From Chaetomidium leptoderma (taxonomy: Eukaryota; Ascomycota; Sordariomycetes; Sordariales; Chaetomiaceae): DNA of 64,000 bases. Both the position numbers and the translations under genes were made by a program. The notes beneath the pieces are model-generated. The model did no database searches. It was not told the origin of the DNA and saw only the letters and a list, made by a program, of their open reading frames with translations. This document shows positions 9,545 through 19,597 of the stretch, one piece after another (the stretch's first letter is position 1; the number at the start of each line of letters is the position of its first letter). The stretch covers positions 1 through 64,000 of the forward strand of contig MU856838.1 of the NCBI GenBank assembly GCA_033296705.1, read 5' to 3'.

Positions 9545-11765
9545 GTCTGTACTGTGTTGCGGAGGATGTGGCAGCCGGAAGCTCGTTTCCAAGCCGAGGG
9601 AGGGTTTGGGGGTTATTGGCTGATCGCAGTGAGCGGTAAGGAGGGAAGCGGTGTCAGGCTCACCGACTCGGTTCAGTCCGGCGATGGCGGTGACGGACAA
9701 GCGATTCTCGGCCGAGGGGACCGGAGAGCGGGGCCGGGACCAGCAGCCCACAGCCAATCCCAGAAGTGGCAGTCCTGAGCAGTCCTCGCGAGGTGACCCT
9801 GGCGATGTCCGGCAAGCTTCCGGACAATCAAAAGCCCCTTTCTCAGCTCCATCAATACGATGCTGCCAATTTGCAGTTATTCCGTTTGCTGATTGAACTA
9901 TTGCATCCCAATACTCGCGTCACCAGCTTGGCACCGCAGTTCTTGCCAAGGATCACGACGGCAAGGCACGCCGCCCAAGGACCCTGAGGACTTCCAGCGT
10001 TTGGCATGAGTGCGGCGTCACGGAAGGTGCCGATCAAGACGGGTGCCTGTCTCACGCACACTGCGGAATAAGATCGAAGCTGTAGGTCTCAACCCAGACA
10101 AGACGTCCCCACGTGGGCCGGGCAGCTCGCCTGAAGGCCCTGAACTGGGCGGTCTGGGATCGCGGCTGCAATGCAGAATCTCGGGCGGACCCATCATGGC
10201 GGCGGTGCTGCGAAAGTGCCACCCTCGTTTCCGAGCAGATGCGCAATCAATCAAAACGGGGTGGAGCTCGGCAAGAGGCAGCGAGGCAAGATGCGATATT
10301 TTTCTTTTAGAATACAACGTCGAGGCGAGTTTTGTTTGGTCTTGCCACCCGGACTCGTCTGTGTTCTCGCCAAGAAACCTCAAAAGGCCGAGGCCGCCAG
10401 GAGCCATCACGGAACCGTTAGGTATCAATCAACCAAAAGCCTCGTTCATTCTCAGGCGGGCCTGCACTTGCTTCATCGGTTCAGTCGCTGAGCACGCACA
10501 AACTGGGTTATCTATCGAAACGCAACACGGCTCGTTTTTTTTATGACAATTTATTGAAGCCCCTCGACTGAGACGCCCAAAAGAGACATTATCAAATTTC
10601 CCGGTTGATGGGTGGTGGACCTTGGGTGATGAAAGCGAGCCATCGTCTGTTTTTAGTTCCCGTTGGGCTGCGTGCATTAGCTCTTCGGGTTCAGTCAAAC
10701 AGGGGGTCTCCCAGGCTCTGGGCCAAGCTTGGAGGGGCGTGTTGGCCTGTCTGTTAGCGCGCCGAGTATCTTCCTCACCCCGCCATGTTGATTCCCAGTC
10801 TCACAAGGGAGCGGCGACGCGGCGTGGGCAGAGAGGAACCGACTTCTCTGACTTCTTGAGCCGTGCCGGAGGAGTGGACATGGGCGTTTGTAACATCCTG
10901 CCGCGAGTGATTTATTGCAGCCTGCCGAGAGAAACAATCAAACTCGAGGTTGCCGTTTGTCTCCCGAGTCACAAACCGCGCACTCACAAACGGGCTTCGG
11001 CCACAATACCACCAATGGAATACCAGCGGCGGCTTGCGTGGTTCAACACTCGGCGGTCCGGAGCACAGGTGCAACGGGATCGTACTGCGGCGAGTGCGGG
11101 CTCCTGCGCAACAGAAAACTGGAAACCAACCTCTTGTGTCTGATCCTGGTTTGACAAGCGGCAACTCGGCTACTTGATCCACTAACAGATTGGACAAGGG
11201 ATCTCTGGCGATCGGTGGGGAGCTCACGATTAAAAGCATCCAATTCCCAGGGGGTGGGAACCTCTTGATGAGCTGCCCACCGCCTCTCTCCCATCGTCTC
11301 CCATCGTCTCCCATCGTCTCCCATTCCTCCTTCCTCCCTTCCGAGTTCTGCCATCACCTCTCTGACCTCCAGCTCCAACTCCTCCCTCTGGTCTTACAAG
11401 TCGCATCACCGAGCCTGTGAAGAATTTGTGAGTACTGCCAAGCCGTTCTGGAGCTTCCCCTCCACAGAAAAACAACCCCGCACCTCGAAACTCTGCCAAA
11501 TCAGTGCTTGCACTCGCAGTTCCACCACAGGAAGGAGGGGTTGTTAACTTGATCCCACTTCGGCCCAAGATTTCCCAGCAGCCGCCCTCATTACGTCAAT
11601 CGGCTAATCAATCCTGTCAAACAGTCCCTTCCTGCCTCACGCTCGTCATCAGGCTCGTCTCACAAAACGAAGAGAAGTGTGAAACGACCCTCGAACTCCA
11701 CTGTTCCTCTTTTTCCCTGCTCTCCCACCATCTCGACACCATCGTCTACAGAAAACACAGCAAAA
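9545..11765. other. 2.2-kb divergent intergenic region
   Basis: Promoter region shared between the DUF3605 gene (minus) and UDP-glucose pyrophosphorylase (plus). Open frames such as 10010-10546 (plus) and 10775-11314 (minus) are compositionally biased and resemble nothing. The part after about 11280 is pyrimidine rich, consistent with a transcribed leader; GTGAGT at about 11427 could start a leader intron but no acceptor is convincing. Confidence 0.5.
11291..11323 (+). repeat. Minisatellite, 10-base unit CCATCGTCTC, 3 exact copies
   Basis: Three perfect head-to-tail copies at 11291-11320 followed by a partial copy, in the probable 5' leader or promoter of the UDP-glucose pyrophosphorylase gene. 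Confidence 0.85.
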
Positions 11766-13964
11766 ATGGCGGCGCAAGCAATCAAGAGTGCTCTGCCCAC
11801 GCACCTCAAGCCCGGGAACGGCGACGAGAATGAGTTTGCCAAGAGGCATCATGGCAAGACAAGATCCCACATGGTGAGTTTCATGCACATTCCAGGCTCC
11901 TATCTCAGTCGGCGTTTGCGGAGAGGCTGCGGGAGCCTGTTACCCATTCCAACACTGGGTTCGGCCCGACGAGCATCGAAGGCAAGGGGAAGGGGAAGGG
12001 AGATTTTAGCTCCGTACATATGTGGCATGGAGGAGGTGGCTGAGCGACTTGCATTGCATCCCCGTCACGAGGTCACATGCTGGACTCGAGGACAAGGCGG
12101 GCACAAGACCACCCTGGGGGAACGATGAGGCGTGGTGATGGAGCTGCGGGCCGATGTGGGAATCTCCCCATTTCCCACTAGGGCAGCCTACCCCTGAACT
12201 CCACGTTACGACATCCTCGTTGGGACAAATATCTCTTCCAAAACCGACCATGGCAAAAGACGGACAAGACAACGCGGAGGCGACGGTGATCGATGTTGAT
12301 GTTGATTTCCCGCTTCATTTGACGAATCTTCTAGACAATGAATGACGTCAGACTAACCACCAACTCTTTCTAGGCCTTCGAGAACACCTCGACCAACATC
12401 GCGGCCGCCCAGATGCGTAATGCGCTCACGAACCTGTCGGAGACGGTGAAGGACCCGGAGCAGAAGAAGGCAAGTTGCGAACCAATAAGGGAGGCAAGCC
12501 CATGACATGCGGTCTAACAGACCCAAATGCAGATGTTCGAGACTGAGATGGACAACTTCTTCTCTCTCTTCCGCCGGTACCTGAATGACAAGGCCAAGGG
12601 CAACGAAGTGTAAACACCCCCCCTCCCCCCGCCTCTCCAGCGCCGGGCGAAGGCTGACAAGACCCTACTGCAGTTCGTGGGATCGCATTGCGCCTCCTGC
12701 CGCGGGCCAGGTCGTCGACTACGATGACCTCGCCAACTCCGAGTCGGTTAGCTTCCTCAACAAGCTGGCGGTGCTCAAGCTCAACGGTGGTCTGGGTACC
12801 TCGATGGGCTGCGTCGGCCCCAAGTCGGTGATTGAAGTCCGCGATGGCATGTCCTTCCTCGACATGTCGGTCCGCCAAGTCGAGTACCTCAACCGCACAT
12901 ACGGCTCCAACGTGCCCATTCTCCTCATGAACTCGTTCAACACGGACGAGGATACCGCTGCCATCATCAAGAAGTACGAGGGCCACAACGTGGATGTTCT
13001 CACCTTCAACCAGTCCCGCTACCCCAGAATCTACAAGGACTCGCTCCTCCCGGTGCCCAAATCGGTCGATTCGGCCGTCCACGACTGGTACCCCCCCGGA
13101 CACGGTGATGTTTTCGAGTCGCTGTACAACTCGGGCATCCTCGACAAGCTCCTGTCCCGCGGCATCGAGATCATCTTCCTCTCCAACGCCGACAACCTCG
13201 GCGCCGTCGTCGACCTCCGCATCCTGCAGCACATGGTGGAGTCGGATGCCGAGTACATCATGGAGTTGACCAACAAGACCAAGGCCGACGTCAAGGGCGG
13301 TACCATCATCGACTACGAGGGCAGCGTGCGCCTGCTCGAGATCGCGCAAGTGCCCAAGGAGCACGTCAACGAGTTCAAGTCGATCAAGAAGTTCAAGTAC
13401 TTCAACACCAACAACATCTGGATGAACCTCAAGGCCATCAAGCGCGTGGTGGAGAACGACGAGCTCGAGATGGAGATCATCCCCAACGGCAAGACCATCC
13501 CCGGCGACAAGAAGGGCGAGTCGGACATCAGCATCCTGCAGCTCGAGACGGCCGTCGGCGCGGCCATCAAGCACTTCAAGAACGCCCACGGCGTCAACGT
13601 GCCGCGCCGCCGCTTCCTGCCCGTCAAGACGTGCTCGGACCTGATGCTCGTCAAGTCGGATCTGTACACTGTTAAGCACGGCCAGCTCCAAATGAGCGCC
13701 AACCGCTTCGGCGACGCCCCGCTCATCAAGCTCGGCGGAGACTTCAAGAAGGTCTCGGACTTCCAGAAGCGCGTCCCCAGCATCCCCAAGATCATCGAGC
13801 TCGACCACCTGACCATCACGGGTGCCGTCAACCTCGGCCGCGGTGTCACCCTCAAGGGCACCGTCATCATCGTCGCGACCGAGGGCCAGACCATCGACAT
13901 CCCGCCCGGATCCATCCTCGAGAACGTGGTCGTCCAGGGCAGCTTGCGCCTGCTTGAGCATTAA
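11766..13964 (+). CDS. UGP1: UTP-glucose-1-phosphate uridylyltransferase (UDP-glucose pyrophosphorylase)
   Basis: Converts glucose-1-phosphate and UTP to UDP-glucose and pyrophosphate (EC 2.7.7.9), supplying glycogen, trehalose, beta-glucan and glycoprotein quality control in the cytosol. Exons: 11766-11873, 12374-12469, 12533-12609 and 12674-13964, total 523 residues, the usual eukaryotic UGP length. The nucleotide-binding loop LNGGLGTSMG lies at about residues 130-139; SNADNLGAVVD and the C-terminal left-handed beta-helix (LGRGVTLKGTVIIVATEGQ) are present. The first intron is long (500 bases). The second intron begins GCAAGT, a GC-AG intron, since only that boundary joins DPEQKK to MFETEMDNFFSLFRRY in frame. 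ATG context CAAAAATGGC is strong. Confidence 0.96.
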
Positions 13965-14680
13965 GCGGCCGGACCCGCTAGAGCGGTAGCGGTAGCGTTG
14001 GTGTAACCGGGGCTTGGTAGTGTTTTGCTTTATTGTTGTTGTTGTTGTTGTTGTCCCGACCAGTTATAATATGGCGACCTTTGCATATTCTTTTGAAGAG
14101 AGAGAGGAAAATGGGGCGGATAATATGAAGTCTTGTGTCTGCTTAGCTCTCTCCACTCTGGTGGGACGAGATGAGATGGTACCGACCGACCGACGACCAA
14201 CCTATAGACGTTCTGTAGTCGAGACATTTTTACAGCTGATTCGAATCATGTATGTGGTGCGTATGTACCTGTGTATGTACATACGTGGTGATTATCTAAG
14301 CGTAGTAGAGACGTTGATGCCGTCCGATATCTTGTTTCTGCAACATTCATCCAAAGTCTGGAAAGCCACCTGCATATTCAACAAGCTTAGGGTATTCATC
14401 TCTAAACAGTTGCGACGAAAGCCATGGAAGTTCATGCGTAGTATTCTCTCAAACGCTAGTTACCGAACGTCAGACCCAAACCCCGAAATACCCTCTCAAT
14501 CTGACGCGATCCTATTGTTGTCCATGCCGTCCACCCCAGCCCACCCACCCAATATACCCAGCTAGCCAGCCCTAAAACTAAAAAGAGAACCAAAACAAAA
14601 ATGGAAAACAAGGAGACGACAGTCCGTCCATCCCCTCCACCACATTACAGATAGTTAGATAAAAAAGAAAAAAGAAAAAA
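13965..14680. other. Convergent intergenic region, 3' flanks
   Basis: Lies between two convergent stops. It contains a (TTG)n stretch at about 14035-14053 and several GTATGTAC-like motifs typical of fungal 3' ends. No gene seen. Confidence 0.6.
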
Positions 14681-16258
14681 CTACCTCTTCCGCAACTTGT
14701 CACTACACTCGGGACAGTACCAAGTGCCGTTGGGCTCGCTCTTGAGCCCGACACAGCCCCAGTGGAACCACTCGTAGGGGCACTGGTCGTTGTCGCACGC
14801 CACCATGTTGCCGAAGCTGACGTTCTGGCAGGAGCAATACTTCCTGTCGTCGCCGGCCTCGTCGTCGTCCACCTCCATCATGTCGTCCTCGTCCTTGATG
14901 GCGCTTTGGGCGCTGTTGGCGTTGTGGTTGTTGGTGCGCGGGTGCGGGCTGGGCCGGCGGGTGCCGTGGCCGTGGCCGTGGCTGTTGTGCCCGCCGCCGC
15001 TTTCCGTGTTGCTGTTGCTGTTGCTGTTGTTGCTGTTATTGTTGTTGTTGGGGGGGCGGTGGTGGTGGTTGCCGCTGCCGCTGCCGCCAGAGGGGGAGGC
15101 GCGGTGAAAGCTGGATTCTCGACCGCCTGGGGGGTTGGTGGTGGAGGTGGAGGTGGCGGTGGCTTGGTTGGAGGCGGAGCGGGAAAGCGTCGCTGGCGTG
15201 CCTCGTCCACCGGTGCGCGTGTCGCTTTCGTCGTCGCTGCCGGATTCGGCGTCGGAGAGCTCGCTTTCGGCGGCCGAGGAGGGTGAGTTCTTGGCCGCGC
15301 GCTTGACGCGAGATAGGCCGGATTTGTTGGCGCCGCCGCCAGCTGCCGGGGTGCCCTTCTTGCGCCCGCTTGTGCTTGATGGTGTCCCGGCCTTGCGAGA
15401 CCCTCCGGCCAGCGAGCCCTTGGATGTCGCGCGGGGCCCCGCGCTACCGGCGCGCTGAACGCCTGTGGCTGTCTGGTGGCCCTTGGGAGTACCGGGTCCT
15501 AGGGAGGCATGGCGTGCCAGTCCGCTAGAGGTTGCGGGGAGGTTGCCCAGGCCGCTGTTCGACCGGGGCACGCGCTTAGTTGAAGGGCCGGCCGAGCTCT
15601 CGCGCACCTGACGGCTCATGATCATGCTCGCTGCCGGGGTGGCTGGCGCAGACGCTGAGTGGTGTAGTTGTGACTGTGCGTTCCGGACCTGCGCGTTGGC
15701 TACCCTGATTGGGGCGCCGTTTGCCGTGGTATTCAGCGCCGAGGAGGCGGGATTCGTGGCATTTACACCTCGGAGGACCGCTGTCCCGTTTGTGATGTTC
15801 GCAGCGCTCGGTCGCAGGAGAGAGGGAAGCTCATCGGGGTCGTTGAAGCCGGGCTCGCCGCGGTCGAAGAGCATCTTGATCTGCATGTCGAGCTGGCGGA
15901 CGTGCTTGTCCATGATCTGCTGCAGCTTCTGGGTGAGGGCGAGCTTTTCGTTCGACAGTTGCTCTGCCAGCACAAAGTTGTTCCTGATGGTTGCCCGGTA
16001 ATCCTCCTCTTTCGGGTTTGGATGGTGGCTGCCGTGCGCCTTTATCCACTTCTGTAAGCGCCCATCTCGGTCGTCGATCTCCCTCACCAGCTTGTCATAT
16101 TGGCGGTCCTTGTCAGCGACCTCGTCCTGGAGGAAGCGCAGCTCCTCGGGCAGGTTCTGTGTCCTGTTGATCCACTCGTCGAGGATCAATGCCGGGTCGA
16201 GCGACTCGACAGGCGGCATCTTCCTGACGAAGTCGATGGATAGGTCGTCTCTAGGCAT
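14681..16258 (-). CDS. ING-family PHD-finger protein, Yng2-like (NuA4 acetyltransferase subunit)
   Basis: Single-exon frame of 525 residues. The N-terminal ING domain (about 15-125) has SLDPALILDEWINRTQNLPE, a KDRQYDKLVREIDDRDGRLQ coiled coil and a QLDMQIKMLFDRGE end. The middle (about 140-460) is disordered, rich in Ser, Thr, Gly, with poly-Asn and His tracts. The C-terminal PHD finger (about 474-519) has the Cys4-His-Cys3 pattern and the ING signature VSFGNMVACDNDQCPYEWFH followed by GTWYCPEC. The PHD sequence VSFG-MVACD and the KAHGSHHPNPKEED turn after the coiled coil favour Yng2 (NuA4 histone H4/H2A acetyltransferase) over Pho23 or Yng1. The protein would read H3K4me3. It is divergent from a histone deacetylase gene. 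Confidence 0.85.
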   Translation of the reverse strand: MPRDDLSIDFVRKMPPVESLDPALILDEWINRTQNLPEELRFLQDEVADKDRQYDKLVREIDDRDGRLQKWIKAHGSHHPNPKEEDYRATIRNNFVLAEQLSNEKLALTQKLQQIMDKHVRQLDMQIKMLFDRGEPGFNDPDELPSLLRPSAANITNGTAVLRGVNATNPASSALNTTANGAPIRVANAQVRNAQSQLHHSASAPATPAASMIMSRQVRESSAGPSTKRVPRSNSGLGNLPATSSGLARHASLGPGTPKGHQTATGVQRAGSAGPRATSKGSLAGGSRKAGTPSSTSGRKKGTPAAGGGANKSGLSRVKRAAKNSPSSAAESELSDAESGSDDESDTRTGGRGTPATLSRSASNQATATSTSTTNPPGGRESSFHRASPSGGSGSGNHHHRPPNNNNNSNNSNSNSNTESGGGHNSHGHGHGTRRPSPHPRTNNHNANSAQSAIKDEDDMMEVDDDEAGDDRKYCSCQNVSFGNMVACDNDQCPYEWFHWGCVGLKSEPNGTWYCPECSDKLRKR

Positions 16259-17274
16259 GATTGTTAACTCGCCATACGGCGTACGTGCTGTACTACCCGC
16301 GTAGTCCTGGGTTGAGAAGTTTTAAGACGCGAGAGAATGTCCCGAGATGCCCCACTCCCGAGTCAAATCAACTGTGACGACCCGGCTCCAGCGCGCGAGA
16401 CACTAGGGCAGTGGACTCGTGCAGATAGCTGAGAAGAGAACCTCGGGTTATATTATACGTATCGAGGAAAAAAAAGCAGCTTTGAGTGGGACTGAGGAAT
16501 GCCGACGACGACGCGTAGGTGGAAAAAAAAAGAGGCCAGGATGGATGCGAATGACGCACGACGTCCCGGCGCGCGTAGAGAGAACGGCTGGTGGAAATGT
16601 GGTTCAGAGGAGAAATCCACAAGGCTCACCTCACGAAAGGGGAAATTTTTCATTCCCCGGCTAGCACCTACCCCTGTCGCCCAAAGAGAGCTGGCGCGAA
16701 ATTGACGAGAGAACGAGCTGGGAAGGCGAGGCCGGATTCTTGTGGAGAGCAAGCAAGAATGGCTCTTCTCCGTCGCCGAATCTCACGTTTGTTTCACAGC
16801 GGAAGAAGTTCGGTTCTGGGCCTCCCCAATAAGAGTCCGGCAAAAGCCGGTGGGCTTGCTTTGGGCGACAGCGGCACTGCAGGGACGCCGCGGGCTAGCC
16901 AAATAAGGGCTAGCGGCTGTCGAGGGCAGGGTCGCAGCGAGGGATCGCCACTTCGAGGGACACCGCGGATTTGTTGCTTGTTTAAGTTCAGTTCACAAGT
17001 TGCAATTCAAGATCGATCCAAATCCATGCAGCATCAACACCGACAGACCCGCCAACATCGCATCGCCGTCCCTGTGTTATCATTCCCATCAACAAGCGGA
17101 CAGTGATCTCATTGTCAATATCTACGACTGACGTTCGGTTACATATAATAATTTCGAGCGCGCTCACTACTCGATTCTGGATACAACTAAGCGCAGTCAC
17201 GTTGCTTTTGTTGTGAAGTTCACAACCACAGGCAGTCATCGCAGGGAGGCGGCGGCCCGCGCTTCAAGAGGGCC
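16259..17274. promoter_or_regulatory. Divergent promoter region between Yng2-like and HOS2 genes
   Basis: About 1.0 kb separates the two start codons. No TATA box stands out near either start. Purine-rich and pyrimidine-rich blocks alternate; no further gene seen. Confidence 0.5.
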
Positions 17275-18765
17275 ATGGACGCCGCGGCCTACCACTTCAG
17301 GCCACCAAAGCCAAACTACCTCCCACACAACATCGAGGCCGATGATCCCATTGTTGAGGAGTACACCATCCCGCTCGGCAAGGCCGACGACCGCGAAAAT
17401 GCCATCTTCTTCAACAAGATGAAGTTTGCGGCGCAAGAGTATGGCATTACCCGCCCCAAGGGCTACACCGTCTCGTACCACGCCACGCCCGAGATGGAGA
17501 AGCATCATTTCGGGCAAACACACCCCATGAAGCCATGGCGCCTGACGCTGACCAAGAGTTTGGTCACGGCGTACGGGATGCCCTTTGCCATGGACAACTA
17601 CATGACGCGGGAGGCGACGTATGAGGAGCTCAACGCGTTCCATTCGAGCGACTACCTCGACTACTTGATAACGGCAGCGCCAGAGGACCAGCCGCGGGAT
17701 ATAGAGAACCCGGACAAGGAAGTTAAGTACAACCTTGGCGGGAGCGACTGCCCGCTCTTTCATGGGCTGTATAACTACTGCTCCATGTCGGCGGGCTGCT
17801 CCTTAGACGCCGCGCGCAAGATCTGCAGCAACCAGTCCGACATCGCCATCGCCTGGGGCGGCGGCCTACACCACGCCAAGAGATACGAGGCCTCGGGCTT
17901 CTGCTACATCAACGACATTGTGCTCGCCATCCTGCAGCTGCTGCGCACCCACCCGCGCGTGCTGTACATTGACATCGACGTGCACCACGGCGATGGCGTC
18001 GAGGAGGCCTTCTTTTCGACGGACCGTGTCATGACCGTGTCGTTCCACAAATACCAGCCCGACCAGTTCTTCCCCGGCACGGGCGGGCTCGAGGACAACG
18101 GGCCCAAGAGCGAACACAACCCGGGGGCGCACCACGCCATCAACGTCCCGCTGCAGGACGGCATCACGGATGAGCAATACCAATATCTCTTTGAGAACAT
18201 CATCGGCACCATCAACCAGCGCTACCGGCCCAGCGCTATCGCCCTCCAGTGCGGCGCCGATTCGCTAGCAGGCGACCGGCTGGGCCGGTTCAACCTCCGC
18301 GTGCAAGGCCACGGTGCCTGCGTGCGGTACTGCAAGAGCCTCGGGCTGCCGATGATTGTGTTCGGCGGCGGCGGGTACACGCCGCGCAACGTGGCCCGGG
18401 CGTGGGCGTACGAGACGTCGATTGCGATCGGCGCCGACACGCGCATCCCCGAGACGATACCGGAGCACACGCCCTGGCGCGAGCACTTTATCCACGACAC
18501 GCTGTTCCCGACGCTCGAGCAGAGCATGAGCGAGCCGCGCCACAACCGCAACTCGGAGAAGCGGCTGCGAGACATCATCAGCCACGTGCACGAGCAGCTG
18601 CGGTTCGTAGCGCATGCGCCGAGCGTGCAGAGCCAAATCATCCCGCCGGATCTGGGGCCGATCCGGGACGATGTGGAGGCCAAGTTGAAGGAGGAGCATG
18701 AGGAGAGGGATGATGGGCTGAGGAGGATCAGCGAGGAAGGTTTGGGCCATGCTATGGAGTTTTGA
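17275..18765 (+). CDS. HOS2: Class I histone deacetylase, Hos2 type
   Basis: Intronless frame of 496 residues, a zinc-dependent lysine deacetylase of the Rpd3/Hda class I family. Active-site features are intact: His-His in WGGGLHHAKR (about 199-200), the metal ligands in YIDIDVHHGDG (Asp235, His237), Asp329 in CGADSL, and the catalytic Tyr in GGGGYTPRN (about 368). The C-terminus is short and ends shortly after a charged segment (LKEEHEERDDGLRRISEEG), as in Hos2, whereas Rpd3 homologues carry a long acidic/disordered tail. Hos2 is the catalytic subunit of the Set3 complex. An N-terminal extension (DDPIVEEYTIPLGKADDREN) precedes the catalytic domain. The ATG at 17275 lies in GGCCATGGAC and no in-frame ATG lies upstream. 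Confidence 0.92.
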   Translation: MDAAAYHFRPPKPNYLPHNIEADDPIVEEYTIPLGKADDRENAIFFNKMKFAAQEYGITRPKGYTVSYHATPEMEKHHFGQTHPMKPWRLTLTKSLVTAYGMPFAMDNYMTREATYEELNAFHSSDYLDYLITAAPEDQPRDIENPDKEVKYNLGGSDCPLFHGLYNYCSMSAGCSLDAARKICSNQSDIAIAWGGGLHHAKRYEASGFCYINDIVLAILQLLRTHPRVLYIDIDVHHGDGVEEAFFSTDRVMTVSFHKYQPDQFFPGTGGLEDNGPKSEHNPGAHHAINVPLQDGITDEQYQYLFENIIGTINQRYRPSAIALQCGADSLAGDRLGRFNLRVQGHGACVRYCKSLGLPMIVFGGGGYTPRNVARAWAYETSIAIGADTRIPETIPEHTPWREHFIHDTLFPTLEQSMSEPRHNRNSEKRLRDIISHVHEQLRFVAHAPSVQSQIIPPDLGPIRDDVEAKLKEEHEERDDGLRRISEEGLGHAMEF

Positions 18766-19597
18766 GTGTATTTCGGATGAATGGATGAAACCAAAGAACG
18801 ATATCAAGTGCTGATAGTTATACCAACGCGTATCAACATTGTGAGAGAGTCGGTCAGTCCACGACAGTCCGGCGTACCGCTCGGAACCCGCCGATGTGGG
18901 TCCCGAACTCGGGCCATCTGCTCCGGGCGGGCCCCACTCCGCCGGGATCGACCCGTTCTTACGAATCCAGCGGGGCAAATCAGCTGGATTTGTGCCATTG
19001 CATCATCGACGACTATTTTTGGCGTTGAGTTCAAGACCATCCCAAGCAGCCAGGGAGCCAGGCCAGGCTGTTAGGATGAACAAGCGCTCTGTCGCCCCGC
19101 TCAGTGGAGCAGGACGTACATCGGAGAGGTGAGAGTTCAGATGCGTCGTCAAGTGACGAAGATGGGATCGGAAAGTCTCGTGCGTCTCGCAACACAAGTT
19201 GATACCCCGCTTGGGGGCAATCCAAGGAAGGTCTTGGTGTTGGTATCCAGCCCATATTCGAAAGTTGTCAATAATTGACAGTATTTCAACAACACACCTT
19301 CTCCAATCCTTCTCTTTCCTCCCTTCCCTTCCCACGCTTGTTGCTGAGGGAAGCTGGCAAGAGCTTTCAGGTTTTTGGCTGTTGTATAAGTGCCCTGGTA
19401 AGGTAAGGTAGGTATTGGTACTTCGGACGGTTCCAAGTTATAGCCCCTGTCAATCCACTCTCATGCCGGCCATCCCTCAAATCGCCCGCTGGGGGTTGTA
19501 ACTTGTAACAGCGGCCTACATACTGGGATGCAGAACAGTTTTCATTCTGTTTCTCTGTTCCCTGTCTCTTGATACGCACACCCAAAGACCGCCCGTC
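18766..19597. other. Intergenic region with no gene seen
   Basis: Between the deacetylase stop and the transporter start. A TTGTATAAG-like sequence and repeated GGTAAGG/GGTAGG motifs occur near 19380-19420. Nothing codes convincingly. Confidence 0.5.

Noticed and set aside
10010..10546. 178-codon plus-strand frame in the 2.2-kb intergenic region
   Set aside because: No motif, and a similarly long frame exists on the opposite strand.
12426..13961. 511-codon minus-strand open frame antisense to UDP-glucose pyrophosphorylase
   Set aside because: It mirrors the codon bias of the sense gene (Leu/Val/Asp-rich), has no domain-like sequence, and the sense strand is clearly the conserved enzyme.
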